Positions 26,187-33,944 of a DNA stretch of 40,111 nucleotides are shown here, one piece after another (within the stretch, counting starts at the first letter, position 1; every line of letters begins with the position of its first letter). The translations under genes and the position numbers were made by a program. The DNA comes from Actinoplanes nipponensis. GTDB taxonomy: Bacteria; Actinomycetota; Actinomycetes; Mycobacteriales; Micromonosporaceae. The stretch covers positions 1 to 40,111 of the forward strand of contig NZ_BOMQ01000069.1 of the NCBI RefSeq assembly GCF_016862275.1, given 5' to 3'. The notes under the pieces are model-generated. The model worked only from the letters and a program-made list of their open reading frames with translations, ran no database searches and was not told where the DNA came from.

Positions 26187-27069
26187 TGTCGGCACGCCGC
26201 TATCGGGGCTGGCCTGGGGACTGCTCGGGGTCGCGGCGTTCTCGTTCACCGTCCCGCTCACCCGGGTCGCCGTGGGCGGACTGTCGCCGCTGTTCATCGG
26301 CTGCGGCCGCGCGGTGGTCGCGGCCGGACTCGCCGCTGTGGCCCTGACCGCCACCCGGCAACGCCCACCCCGCGGCCGGCAGTGGGCGCGCCTGGCCGCG
26401 ACCGGCGCCGGCATCGTGATCGGCTTCCCCCTGCTCACCTCGTACGCCCTCACCACCACCCCGGCCGGCCACAGCGCCGTCGTCATCGCGGTCCTGCCGG
26501 CCGCCACCGCCGCGCTGGCCGTCCTCCGCGGACACGAACGCCCCCCGCGCGCGTTCTGGGCCGCCGCCGGCCTCGGCGCCACCGCCGCGGTGATCTTCGC
26601 CTGCGCCCGGGGCGACGGCGCGATCCGGCCCCACCGGGCCGACCTGCTACTGCTCGCCGCGGTGCTCGCCGCCGCCGCCGGATACGCCGAGGGCGGCCTG
26701 CTCGCCCGCGAACTCGGCGCCTGGCAGACCGTTTCCTGGGCGCTGGTGCTGTGCTCCCCGCCGATGGTGCTGCTCACCGTGCTGTCGATCCACCGGCAGA
26801 GCCCGCACGCGACGCCGGCGCAGTGGACGGCGTTCGGCTACCTGGCGGCGGTGAGCATGTTCCTCGCCTTCTTCGCCTGGTACCACGGCCTGGCCGTCGG
26901 GCCGATGGCCCGGGTGAGCCAGGTGCAGCTCGTCCAGCCCGTGCTGAGCCTCGCCTGGGCCGGGCTGCTGCTCGGCGAACACCTCGGCGCCACCACCATC
27001 GCCGGGGGCCTGGTGGTCGTGCTCTGCGCCGCCGCGGCCGTCCGGGTCCGGCTCGGCGGGGGAGGCTGA
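26158..27069 (+). CDS. EamA/DMT-family permease
   Basis: A 303-aa drug/metabolite transporter with two EamA repeats and about ten hydrophobic segments, probably an exporter of an amino acid or related compound. The ATG at 26158 overlaps the divergent ATG of the MocR gene (shared CATG). An in-frame GTG at 26182 would begin inside the second operator repeat and is an alternative start. Typical features are PLTRVAVGGLSPLFIGCGRA, near the end of the first repeat a Pro-rich loop, and VQLVQPVLSLAWAGLLLGE in the second. Regulation by the neighbouring MocR is likely. Confidence 0.88.
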   Translation: MREQSSATVIVGTPLSGLAWGLLGVAAFSFTVPLTRVAVGGLSPLFIGCGRAVVAAGLAAVALTATRQRPPRGRQWARLAATGAGIVIGFPLLTSYALTTTPAGHSAVVIAVLPAATAALAVLRGHERPPRAFWAAAGLGATAAVIFACARGDGAIRPHRADLLLLAAVLAAAAGYAEGGLLARELGAWQTVSWALVLCSPPMVLLTVLSIHRQSPHATPAQWTAFGYLAAVSMFLAFFAWYHGLAVGPMARVSQVQLVQPVLSLAWAGLLLGEHLGATTIAGGLVVVLCAAAAVRVRLGGGG

Positions 27070-27085
27070 ACCGGCCGGACATGCC

Positions 27086-27091
27086 TACGCT
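27086..27091 (+). promoter_or_regulatory. -10 box of the MOSC gene (leaderless)
   Basis: TACGCT, six bases, then the ATG at 27098; no ribosome-binding site in the 28-base gap after the permease gene. Confidence 0.6.
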
Positions 27092-27097
27092 GGGCCG

Positions 27098-27901
27098 ATG
27101 CGGATCAGCGCGCTGCACACGTACCCGGTCAAAGGTGGTCACCGCCTGGACCACGACGCGGCGCGGGTCGAGCCGTGGGGTCTCGCCGGCGACCGCCGCT
27201 GGATGATCGTCGACCCCGACGGGGTCGGCATCACCCAGCGCCAGGCCCCCGCCCTCACCGGCCTGCACGCCGTCCCCCGGCCCGGCGGCCTGCGGCTCAA
27301 CGGCTTCGACGTGGCCGAACCCACCGACGGCCCGAAGGCGACCCTGCGGGTCTTCTCCGCCAAACCGCCGCTGACCGCCCGGCTCGCCCCCGCCGCGACG
27401 GCGTTCATCTCCGACTTCCTGGACCGCCCGGCCCGGCTCGCCTGGCTCGCCGACACCACCGTGCGCCCCATCGAGACCCACGCCCGGCCCGGCGACCGGG
27501 TCAGCTTCGCCGACGGCTACCCGCTGCTGCTCACCACCACGGCCTCGCTCGACGCCGTCAACGACTGGCTGTGCGAAGCCGGCGACGAACCCGTGCCGAT
27601 GACCCGCTTCCGCCCCAACGTCGTCCTCACCGGCACCCCGCCCTGGGCCGAGGACGGCTGGCTCGGCGGCCGCCTCCGCCTCGGCGACGTCACCTTCCGG
27701 GCCGCCAAGTCGTGCAGCCGCTGCGTGGTGACCACCGTCGACCAGGAGACCGGCGAGGTCGGCCGGCAACCGCTGCGCGCCCTCGGCCGGCACCGCCGGT
27801 ACGACGACGGCCTGCTCTTCGGCATCAACCTCATCCCCGACCTGGCCCCCGGCGACACCGGAGTCCTCCACGTGGGGGAGTCTTCCTTAGCTCTGCCTTA
27901 G
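27098..27901 (+). CDS. MOSC domain protein (mARC/YcbX-like)
   Basis: A 267-aa protein with the N-terminal MOSC beta-barrel (about 1-110; YPVKGGHRLDHDAARVEPWGLAGDRRWMIVD) and a C-terminal MOSC domain. The molybdenum-ligand cysteine region is KSCSRCVVTTVDQETGEVG at about 203-221. mARC and YcbX reduce N-hydroxylated compounds using molybdenum cofactor. The [2Fe-2S] domain found at the C-terminus of YcbX is absent, so an external electron donor would be needed. Leaderless start from TACGCT. The expansin-like gene follows after 43 bases. Confidence 0.9.
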   Translation: MRISALHTYPVKGGHRLDHDAARVEPWGLAGDRRWMIVDPDGVGITQRQAPALTGLHAVPRPGGLRLNGFDVAEPTDGPKATLRVFSAKPPLTARLAPAATAFISDFLDRPARLAWLADTTVRPIETHARPGDRVSFADGYPLLLTTTASLDAVNDWLCEAGDEPVPMTRFRPNVVLTGTPPWAEDGWLGGRLRLGDVTFRAAKSCSRCVVTTVDQETGEVGRQPLRALGRHRRYDDGLLFGINLIPDLAPGDTGVLHVGESSLALP

Positions 27902-27944
27902 AGGAGTTGCCCGCAGCCACCGGGGCCGCGAAGGATGCGACACC

Positions 27945-28877
27945 GTGACTGCTCATCGCCTCCTCGCCCCCCGCTGGCTCGCCACGGGCGGCGCCGTGCT
28001 GCTCGCCGGCGTCCTCGGCGCCGCCCTGCTGCTGCAGAACGGCGGATCCGCGTGCGCGGCACCGCCGAGCAGCGCCAAGCACACGGGCAAGGCGACGTTC
28101 TACGACCTCGCCGGAACCCAGGGCAACTGCTCGACCAGACCCCCCGCCGACGACCTGTACGTCGCCCTCGGCAAGAGCGAATACTCCGGCGCCCGGGCCT
28201 GCGGCAGCTACCTCGACGTCACCGGCCCCAAGGGCAAGGTCCGCGTCAAGGTCTTCGACTCCTGCCCCGAATGCCCGGCCGGGCACCTGGACCTGAGCCG
28301 CACCGCGTTCAAGAAGATCGGCCAGGAGATCGACGGCATCATCCCGATCACCTACAAGACCGTGCCCAACGCCCCCGCGCCGGGCCCGCTGAGCATCACC
28401 TTCGTCGAGGGCACCTCGCAGTACTACTGGGCGGTGAGCATCGACAACCACTCCAACGCGATCAGGTCGGTGTCGGCCAAGGGCCCGGGCGGCACCTTCA
28501 AGGCGGCCGCGCTCCAGGACTACAACGTCTGGATCATCGACGGGCAGATGGGCAGCGGCCCGTTCCAGATCAAGATGACCGACATCTACGGCAAGACCAT
28601 CACGGCCAAGAACATCAAGCTCAAGCCCCAACAGAAGCAGACCACCTCGGTACGCTTCGCCACCGGCACGACGACCTCCACCGTGGCGGCCCCCCAGCTG
28701 GCCAAGAAGAAGTCCTCGCCGTCCCCCTCGCCGTCGAAGAAGAAGGCCGCCCCGTCGCCGAGCGCCTCCTCGGCCGCGCCGCCGCCCACCACGACGGAGG
28801 CCACCCCGGATCAGCCGTCCGCGGACGTGGCGCTGGCCGCCGCCGAACCAGCCGTCGAGGCGGCCTCCTGCGGCTGA
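27945..28877 (+). CDS. Secreted or membrane-anchored expansin-like protein
   Basis: A 310-aa protein with an N-terminal hydrophobic segment (about 11-36), a double-psi beta-barrel of the expansin/EXLX type (GKATFYDLAGTQGNCS, then VRVKVFDSCPECPAGHLDLS with the key Asp) and a second domain like the carbohydrate-binding module of bacterial expansins (VEGTSQYYWAVSIDNHSNAI onward). Bacterial expansins loosen cellulose or peptidoglycan networks without hydrolysis. The last 75 residues are a Lys/Ser/Pro/Thr/Ala-rich tail with SPSPSP runs, unusual for the family, possibly a wall-spanning or attachment region. GTG start with AAGGA. The last 67 bases overlap the convergent GNAT gene. Confidence 0.85.
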   Translation: MTAHRLLAPRWLATGGAVLLAGVLGAALLLQNGGSACAAPPSSAKHTGKATFYDLAGTQGNCSTRPPADDLYVALGKSEYSGARACGSYLDVTGPKGKVRVKVFDSCPECPAGHLDLSRTAFKKIGQEIDGIIPITYKTVPNAPAPGPLSITFVEGTSQYYWAVSIDNHSNAIRSVSAKGPGGTFKAAALQDYNVWIIDGQMGSGPFQIKMTDIYGKTITAKNIKLKPQQKQTTSVRFATGTTTSTVAAPQLAKKKSSPSPSPSKKKAAPSPSASSAAPPPTTTEATPDQPSADVALAAAEPAVEAASCG

Positions 28878-29392
28878 GGCAGATCCAGCCACATGAACAG
28901 CTCGTCCCGGTCATCACCCGGGCCGATCCGCAACGCGCCCGGAACCCGGCCCACCTCCCGGAAGCCGAGCCCCCGATAGAACCGGTCGAGCCCGTGCCCG
29001 TCCCGCACGGTGACCTGCAAGCCGGCCAACCCCAGCCGGGTGGCGACGGCGGCGGCCTCCCGCATCAGGGCGCCGCCGTAGCCACGGCCCTGGCTGGCCG
29101 GATCCACCATGACCCGCTTGAGGACCCGCCAGTGCGCCTTGAGCGGGAACCGGTTGTCGGCCAGGAACAACACGGCCACCACCCGGCCGTCGTCGACGCC
29201 GACGAGCAGCCGGTCCGGCCCGGCGGCGACCCCGGCGAGGGCGGCCTCGGCCACGGGGCGCACCTGATCGCGGGTGACCGGCGCGACGAAGCCGACGGCG
29301 CCGCCGGCGTTGGTGACGTCGGTCCAGAGGGCGACGATGTCGGCCCGGAGGGCGTCGGTCAACGGCGGATCGAGGACGAACGAGAGCGACAT
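28811..29392 (-). CDS. GNAT-family N-acetyltransferase
   Basis: A 193-aa acyltransferase. The acetyl-CoA motif A is VDPASQGRGYGGALM (Q-x-x-G-x-G) and the C-terminal part has RFYRGLGFREVG. Substrate unknown. ATG at 29392 has GAGGA upstream. The last 20 or so residues (STAGSAAASATSADG) are low complexity and overlap the 3' end of the opposite expansin-like gene by 67 bases, so the natural end of the fold is probably near residue 175. Upstream is the terminator of tRNA-Leu. Confidence 0.87.
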   Translation of the reverse strand: MSLSFVLDPPLTDALRADIVALWTDVTNAGGAVGFVAPVTRDQVRPVAEAALAGVAAGPDRLLVGVDDGRVVAVLFLADNRFPLKAHWRVLKRVMVDPASQGRGYGGALMREAAAVATRLGLAGLQVTVRDGHGLDRFYRGLGFREVGRVPGALRIGPGDDRDELFMWLDLPQPQEAASTAGSAAASATSADG

Positions 29393-29405
29393 GCGGTCAT
29401 CCTCG

Positions 29406-29435
29406 CGCCCGTCGATCCGGCAGGACCGACGGGCG
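29406..29435 (-). terminator. Terminator hairpins downstream of tRNA-Leu
   Basis: CGCCCGTCG (29406-29414) pairs with CGACGGGCG (29427-29435), nine perfect base pairs, with a further TCC/GGA inside the loop. A second 6-bp hairpin TGGTGC/GCACCA (29443-29457) lies six bases after the tRNA 3' end. They separate the tRNA transcript from the GNAT gene. Confidence 0.6.
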
Positions 29436-29463
29436 ACCGGGATGGTGCGCGGCACCACACGGG

Positions 29464-29546
29464 TGCGGAAGGCGGGATTCGAACCCGCACGCTCTTACGA
29501 GCACTGGGACCTAAACCCAGCGCGGCTGCCGTTACGCCACTTCCGC
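29464..29546 (-). tRNA. tRNA-Leu (anticodon UAG)
   Basis: An 83-nt class II tRNA. The 7-bp acceptor stem is GCGGAAG/CTTCCGC with discriminator A. The anticodon stem CTGGG/CCCAG holds the loop TTTAGGT with anticodon TAG, reading CUA and related Leu codons. A long variable arm (GCTC...GAGC) and the T arm GCGGGTTCGAATCCCGC are intact. CCA is not encoded. It is 34 nt downstream of the HNH gene stop on the same strand. Confidence 0.97.
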
Positions 29547-29580
29547 CCGATTTGCCCCCTGCCAATCGTCGTAGTGGAGT

Positions 29581-30498
29581 CTAGACGGTGAGGTGGTTTT
29601 CGCCATTCCCGGCCGCGGCCGACCGGGCCTCTCTGCTGCCCAGTCCGGCGCGAGCCAGGACATTGCCGACGGTGCGCACCGGGACGGTGATCGGATCGGG
29701 TTGCCGGCGTCCGAGTTCCGTCACGATCTCTCGCGGTCCCCAGTCCGGCCGGGCCAGCGCCAGTCTCACCACGGCCTGGCGGATGGCCGGCGGGACCGGA
29801 GGCCGGCGCTGCGCTCCGACGGAGCCGCGCTCCGCCAGGCGGCGCCGCATCCGATACACCGTGATCTTGGTGCATCCCATCAGCCGAGCCGCCTGACCCG
29901 AGGAGATCTCGCGGCGGCCGACCCGGGCAAGGATGTCGAGGATTTGCTCCTCGGCCAAGGGTTCGTGGGGCGAGCCGTCCCGGGTGAGGTTGCCCTGGTC
30001 GTCCACCCGTACCAGGGCGTGCGGGTTTTGCCGGCTCTGGCGTCCGGCGAACGTCGGCGTCTGGCTGTGGCAGTTCGGGCACAGGAAACGCACGTTGTGG
30101 GCTCGGCAGTCCCACGGGCGACCATCGATGTGGTCGACGTGCAGAACGAGCGGACGTCCGTTGTAGTCGTCGCCGATTCCGCATGCGGCGCACCGGTAGG
30201 GGCGCCCTGTCTCCAGGAGCGCCCGCCGCAACCGCATGGGCTTTTCCCTGCTCTGCGCGGGCGAACGAAGGACCAGCACCTCGTCGGCCGGCTGCCGGGC
30301 CGGATGGGGCACGCCGCGGAAATGCGCCTGTCCGAGGAAGTGCGACGTGTCGAGCCCGAACTTGTCGATCCGTCTGCGCAGGTGCGCGTGCGCGCCGCCG
30401 TTCTGCGGCAGGCCGAGCCGGCGCAGCACGCCGGCCATGGAGGTCGAGGCCGCGACCGCCTCGCTCAACATCTCGCGGGTGTACTTGACGTAAGGCAT
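29581..30498 (-). CDS. HNH endonuclease with DNA-binding ends
   Basis: A 305-aa protein. The N-terminal 60 residues (YTREMLSEAVAASTSMAGVL, then RRIDKFGLDTSHF) form a helix-turn-helix-like module seen in a group of actinobacterial HNH proteins. The central HNH domain has zinc pairs CAACG and CPNC, HVDHIDG with the catalytic His and RAHNVRFLC with the Asn. The C-terminal part carries a second HTH (SSGQAARLMGCTKITVYRMRRRL). Whether it is a homing-type, restriction or host protein cannot be told. It lies just upstream of tRNA-Leu. Confidence 0.85.
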   Translation of the reverse strand: MPYVKYTREMLSEAVAASTSMAGVLRRLGLPQNGGAHAHLRRRIDKFGLDTSHFLGQAHFRGVPHPARQPADEVLVLRSPAQSREKPMRLRRALLETGRPYRCAACGIGDDYNGRPLVLHVDHIDGRPWDCRAHNVRFLCPNCHSQTPTFAGRQSRQNPHALVRVDDQGNLTRDGSPHEPLAEEQILDILARVGRREISSGQAARLMGCTKITVYRMRRRLAERGSVGAQRRPPVPPAIRQAVVRLALARPDWGPREIVTELGRRQPDPITVPVRTVGNVLARAGLGSREARSAAAGNGENHLTV

Positions 30499-30700
30499 GG
30501 TTGCGATGTCCTACCCATCCGATCCGCATCGGTGACAGAGGTAGGTGGCCTGGGTGGTGCTCGATGGACTGCGGTCGGCTGAGTGACGGCCACGGCGCCG
30601 GCTCGCACCGTGGACCGGGGGTGACACCCGACCACTTGTCGTACGTAAACCCTACCAGCGCCTCCCCGCACCCGCCAAGGCCGATCCCCGCACGCACGGC

Positions 30701-30742
30701 ACGGCGGCCGCCTCGCGGATCGAGCCGCATGACGGCCGCCGT
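30701..30742 (-). terminator. Stem-loop downstream of the chemoreceptor gene
   Basis: ACGGCGGCCG (30701-30710) pairs perfectly with CGGCCGCCGT (30733-30742) over a 22-nt loop; it lies 23 nt after the stop of the minus-strand chemoreceptor gene. The rest of the 266-base gap to the HNH gene shows a small AT-richer spot near 30640-30655 and no gene. Confidence 0.5.
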
Positions 30743-30764
30743 GGGAAGGCGGTCCCCGTGGGGA

Positions 30765-32414
30765 TCAGTAGCGGAACATCGCCAGGCTCTGCTTGAGGTC
30801 GTGGGCGACCCGGGACAGCTCGTCCGCGGCCGCGGCCGTGTTCGAGGCCGCCGTCGTGGTCTCCGCGGCGGCCTCGGCCACCTCGGCCACGTTGGAGGAG
30901 ATCTCGGTCGAGCCGGCGGCCACCTCGCCCACGTTGCGGCCCATCTCGTTGGTGGTGGCCGTCTGTTCCTCGACCGCCGCCGCGATCGCCGTCTGGGTCG
31001 CGTTGATCTGGTCGATGACCGCGCCGATCTCGGCGATCGCGGCGACCGCCGCCGTCGAGTCGTTCTGGATGGCGCCGACCCGGGTGCGGATGTCCTCGGT
31101 GGCCCGGGCGGTCTCCTGGGCCAGTTCCTTGACCTCGCCGGCCACGACCGCGAAGCCCTTGCCCATCTCGCCGGCGCGGGCCGCCTCGATGGTCGCGTTG
31201 AGCGCCAGCAGGTTGGTCTGCTCGGCGATCCCGGTGATGATCTTGATGACCGAGACGATCTCGGCCGAGGACTCGCCCAGTTTGCGCAGGATGGCGCCGG
31301 CCTCGCCGGAGATCCGGACCGCGCGCCCGGCCACCTCGGCCGCGCTGGAGGTGCTGCGGGCGATCTCGGTGATCGAGCTGCCGATCTCGTCGGCGCCGGC
31401 GGCGACCGTCGCGATGTTGGTGCTGATCTCCTCCGACGCGCTGGACACGGCGTGCGCCCGGCCGGCCGAGCGGGCCGCGGACGCGTTCATCCGGCCGGCC
31501 ACCCCGGTGAGGTCCTCGGACGCCGTGGCCAGGGTGGTGACGTTGGTGCCGATGTCGCGCAGGGCCGCGGTGAGCCGGTCCAGGGCGGTGTTGAGCGCCT
31601 CGCCCATCCGGCCCACCTCGTCGCGGCCCCGGACCTGCAGGCGCTGGTCCAGCCGGCCCTCGGCGAGCGCCTCGAGCACCTTGACGGTCTGGCCCAGCGG
31701 GCGGGCGATGGCCCGGCTGACCACCACGGCGATGACGAGGGCGAAGGCCACCGCGCCGGTGATCAGCGACAGGATGAGGATGCGGGCCGTGGTGGCGTTG
31801 CTGCGGGCAGCGGCCATCTGGCGCTGGGCGGCCTTGTCCTCGATGCCCGCGAGGTTGTTCAGCGCCACGGTGATCTTGCTGGTGAGCGGGTCGATGTAGT
31901 TGTTCTGCACGCCCAGGTAGGTGCTCAGGCTGTTGGCCGTGGCCGCCGGCACGAGCTGCTGGTCGCGGATCTTGCGGTATTCGGCCAGGCCGGCGGTGAA
32001 GGCGCCGCGGTCGTTCTGGGTGCCGGCGGCCGGGGTCGCGGCGTACGCGGCCCAGGTGGTGTCGATGTCGCTGTCCAGCCGCTTGATCGCCATCTGCACG
32101 TTGCTGACGTCGGCCAGCGGCGAGCGCAGGATCAGCTTGGCCGACAGCGAGGTGGCCTGCTGGACGTCGGCGCGGACCTCGCCGAGCCGGTCGATGGCCT
32201 GGACGTTGCGCTCGTACATGGTCTCCAGCCGGCCGTTCGAGCCGTGCAGCTGGGCCAGGCCGGTCAGCCCGACCGCGATCACGAGCAGGCTCAGGACGCC
32301 GAAGGACGCGAACAGCTTGTGGGACACCTGCAGGTTCCGCAGCATGCCGCCCTGGCCCTTCTCGCCGGAGGAGGGCCGGGTGCGGGCGCGGCGGGTCTGG
32401 TCGGCTGGCGTCAT
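30765..32414 (-). CDS. Methyl-accepting chemotaxis protein
   Basis: A 549-aa transmembrane chemoreceptor. TM1 is at about 34-54, a four-helix-bundle type ligand domain at 55-210, TM2 at 211-233, HAMP at 234-286 and the signalling coiled coil to the end. The hairpin tip has the strongly conserved GIAEQTNLLALNATIEAARAG followed by GFAVVAGEVKELA. There is no C-terminal CheR/CheB pentapeptide. The ATG has GGAG at 7 nt; an ATG at residue 24 is an alternative start. No che or fli genes are in the window, so it signals to a distant array. Its presence suggests a motile stage. Confidence 0.95.
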   Translation of the reverse strand: MTPADQTRRARTRPSSGEKGQGGMLRNLQVSHKLFASFGVLSLLVIAVGLTGLAQLHGSNGRLETMYERNVQAIDRLGEVRADVQQATSLSAKLILRSPLADVSNVQMAIKRLDSDIDTTWAAYAATPAAGTQNDRGAFTAGLAEYRKIRDQQLVPAATANSLSTYLGVQNNYIDPLTSKITVALNNLAGIEDKAAQRQMAAARSNATTARILILSLITGAVAFALVIAVVVSRAIARPLGQTVKVLEALAEGRLDQRLQVRGRDEVGRMGEALNTALDRLTAALRDIGTNVTTLATASEDLTGVAGRMNASAARSAGRAHAVSSASEEISTNIATVAAGADEIGSSITEIARSTSSAAEVAGRAVRISGEAGAILRKLGESSAEIVSVIKIITGIAEQTNLLALNATIEAARAGEMGKGFAVVAGEVKELAQETARATEDIRTRVGAIQNDSTAAVAAIAEIGAVIDQINATQTAIAAAVEEQTATTNEMGRNVGEVAAGSTEISSNVAEVAEAAAETTTAASNTAAAADELSRVAHDLKQSLAMFRY

Positions 32415-32440
32415 CTGCGGACTCCGGGGGCTGGATTGCG

Positions 32441-32461
32441 GGTGCCGCTCTATTCGGCACC
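32441..32461 (-). terminator. Terminator of the redox operon
   Basis: GGTGCCG (32441-32447) pairs with CGGCACC (32455-32461) across a 7-nt loop, 33 nt after the bcp stop and before the chemoreceptor start. The 80-base gap also carries a Shine-Dalgarno for the chemoreceptor. Confidence 0.55.
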
Positions 32462-32494
32462 GGCCCTCAGGATCCGCGAATTTCGCCGGGAAAG

Positions 32495-32965
32495 TCAGTC
32501 GATGCCGAGATCCCGCCGCAGCTTGGCGACGTGGCCGGTGGCCTTGACGTTGTAGAAGGCGTGCGCGATCGCGCCGTTCTCGTCGATGACGAACGTGGAC
32601 CGGATGACGCCGGTGACCGTCTTGCCGTACATCTGCTTCTCGCCGAAGGCCCCGTACGCGCTCAGCACGCTCCGGTCCTGGTCGCTGACCAGCGGGAAGG
32701 TGATCGCGTCGCGGTCGCGGAACTTGGCCAGCTTGGCCGGGGCGTCCGGGGAGATGCCGACGACCTCGTAGCCGGCCGCCTGCAGCGAGCCCAGCGAGTC
32801 GCGGAAGTCGCAGGCCTGCTTGGTGCAGCCGGGCGTCATGGCGGCCGGGTACACGTACAGGATGACCTTGCGGCCGCGGAGGTCCTTCAGCGTCAGGGTG
32901 TCGCCGTTGTCGGTGGGCAGGGTGAACTCGGGGGCCGGGTCACCAGCGGTGAGGCGCTCAGTCAT
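32495..32965 (-). CDS. bcp: Thioredoxin-dependent thiol peroxidase Bcp (peroxiredoxin Q)
   Basis: A 156-aa peroxiredoxin that reduces hydroperoxides. The peroxidatic and resolving cysteines are in TPGCTKQACDFRD, five residues apart as in the atypical 2-Cys Bcp group. The usual YPKDDTPGC is YPAAMTPGC here, a mild variant. LVSDQDRSVLSAYG and RSTFVIDENG are also typical. The ATG overlaps the upstream gene's stop by eight bases, placing it last in a four-gene redox operon. Confidence 0.95.
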   Translation of the reverse strand: MTERLTAGDPAPEFTLPTDNGDTLTLKDLRGRKVILYVYPAAMTPGCTKQACDFRDSLGSLQAAGYEVVGISPDAPAKLAKFRDRDAITFPLVSDQDRSVLSAYGAFGEKQMYGKTVTGVIRSTFVIDENGAIAHAFYNVKATGHVAKLRRDLGID

Positions 32966-33944
32966 GCTCCGAAGATATCGGGGCCGCCCGCAGCCGCAGC
33001 ACGCCCGTCACCGCCATGGCCAGTCCGGCGCCGATCGCCACCAGCACGGCCAGGCGGGCCACCCAGGACGGGCCCGGGAACGAGACGACGGCCTGGCCGA
33101 AGACGCCCGCGTCGGCGAGGCCGCCGAAGACCGCCAGGACCGCGCCGGCCAGCGCCAGCAGGAACGGGGGCCGTCCGCGCAGGGTCAGCCCGCCGGCCAC
33201 CACGGCCAGCGCCGCCGCCACGATCGCCGGGGCCTGCCCGGCCACGCCGAGGCTGAGCCGCGTCACCGCGTACCCCAGGGTGATCGTGCCGGCGACCAGC
33301 GCGACCGGCCCGAGCGAGCGGGGGCCGCGCCGGCCCAGGGCCGTCAGGCCGGCGCCCAGCGCGAGCGCGCCCGCCCACCACAGCCCGGCCGGGGGCGGCG
33401 GCTCCCAGGTGAGCGTGCCGCGCACCTCCAGCGTGCGCACCCCCTGGCGCAGCGGGACCACCCAGTCGCGCAGCTGGTGACTGCGGGACGGGTCGGCCCG
33501 CGCCGGCGGCGGCAGGCCGTCGCCGAGCCAACGGGTGCGCTGGTCGTGCCAGCGCACGGTGGTGTCGGTGGAGACGCGGCGCCACTGCGGGGCGGCGGTG
33601 GGGGAGGCGCCCGCGGGCGCCGGGGTGTCGCCGTCGAGGGTCCGGTTCGTGTACGTGGCCGGCGAGTTCACGTTCTCGTACGTGCCGTCCGTGCGCACCT
33701 CCAGGTACGGCTCGCCCTGATAGCCGAGCACCTCGACGGTACGGCCGGTCCGGTTGACCAGTTCCAGCCGCGCGCCCGCCTCGACGGCCCGGACGCGCAG
33801 CCCCGGCTCGGCCGGGCTCACCCCGGTCACCTCGGTGCGGTACGCGGTCGCGTCCGGCGCCTCGCCGCCGTGGGCGGAGGCCGGGCCGGCCGGGCCGAGC
33901 AGCGCGCCGGCCAGCACGGCGACGACCAGGGCGGTACGCCTCAC
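32958..33944 (-). CDS. Secreted-domain membrane protein of the redox operon, unknown function
   Basis: A 328-aa protein with a signal peptide (cleavage likely after PASA-24, leaving an N-terminal His: HGGEAPD), an extracytoplasmic beta-rich domain (to about 190, including EVLGYQGEPYLEVRTDGTYEN) and about six C-terminal TM segments. An N-terminal His after cleavage recalls CopC-like copper proteins, but no other copper motif is seen. The longer open frame upstream is not used: the GTG at 33944 overlaps the DsbA-like stop as GTGA. Function unknown; location suggests a membrane redox or metal role. Confidence 0.8.
   Translation of the reverse strand: MRRTALVVAVLAGALLGPAGPASAHGGEAPDATAYRTEVTGVSPAEPGLRVRAVEAGARLELVNRTGRTVEVLGYQGEPYLEVRTDGTYENVNSPATYTNRTLDGDTPAPAGASPTAAPQWRRVSTDTTVRWHDQRTRWLGDGLPPPARADPSRSHQLRDWVVPLRQGVRTLEVRGTLTWEPPPPAGLWWAGALALGAGLTALGRRGPRSLGPVALVAGTITLGYAVTRLSLGVAGQAPAIVAAALAVVAGGLTLRGRPPFLLALAGAVLAVFGGLADAGVFGQAVVSFPGPSWVARLAVLVAIGAGLAMAVTGVLRLRAAPISSEHD

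Noticed and set aside
27902..27944. Riboswitch before the expansin-like gene
   Set aside because: The gap is only 43 bases and holds just a ribosome-binding site.
29464..30498. tRNA-Leu as integration site of a genomic island
   Set aside because: The nuclease is on the 5' side of the tRNA, there is no integrase, and no repeat of the tRNA 3' end is visible nearby.
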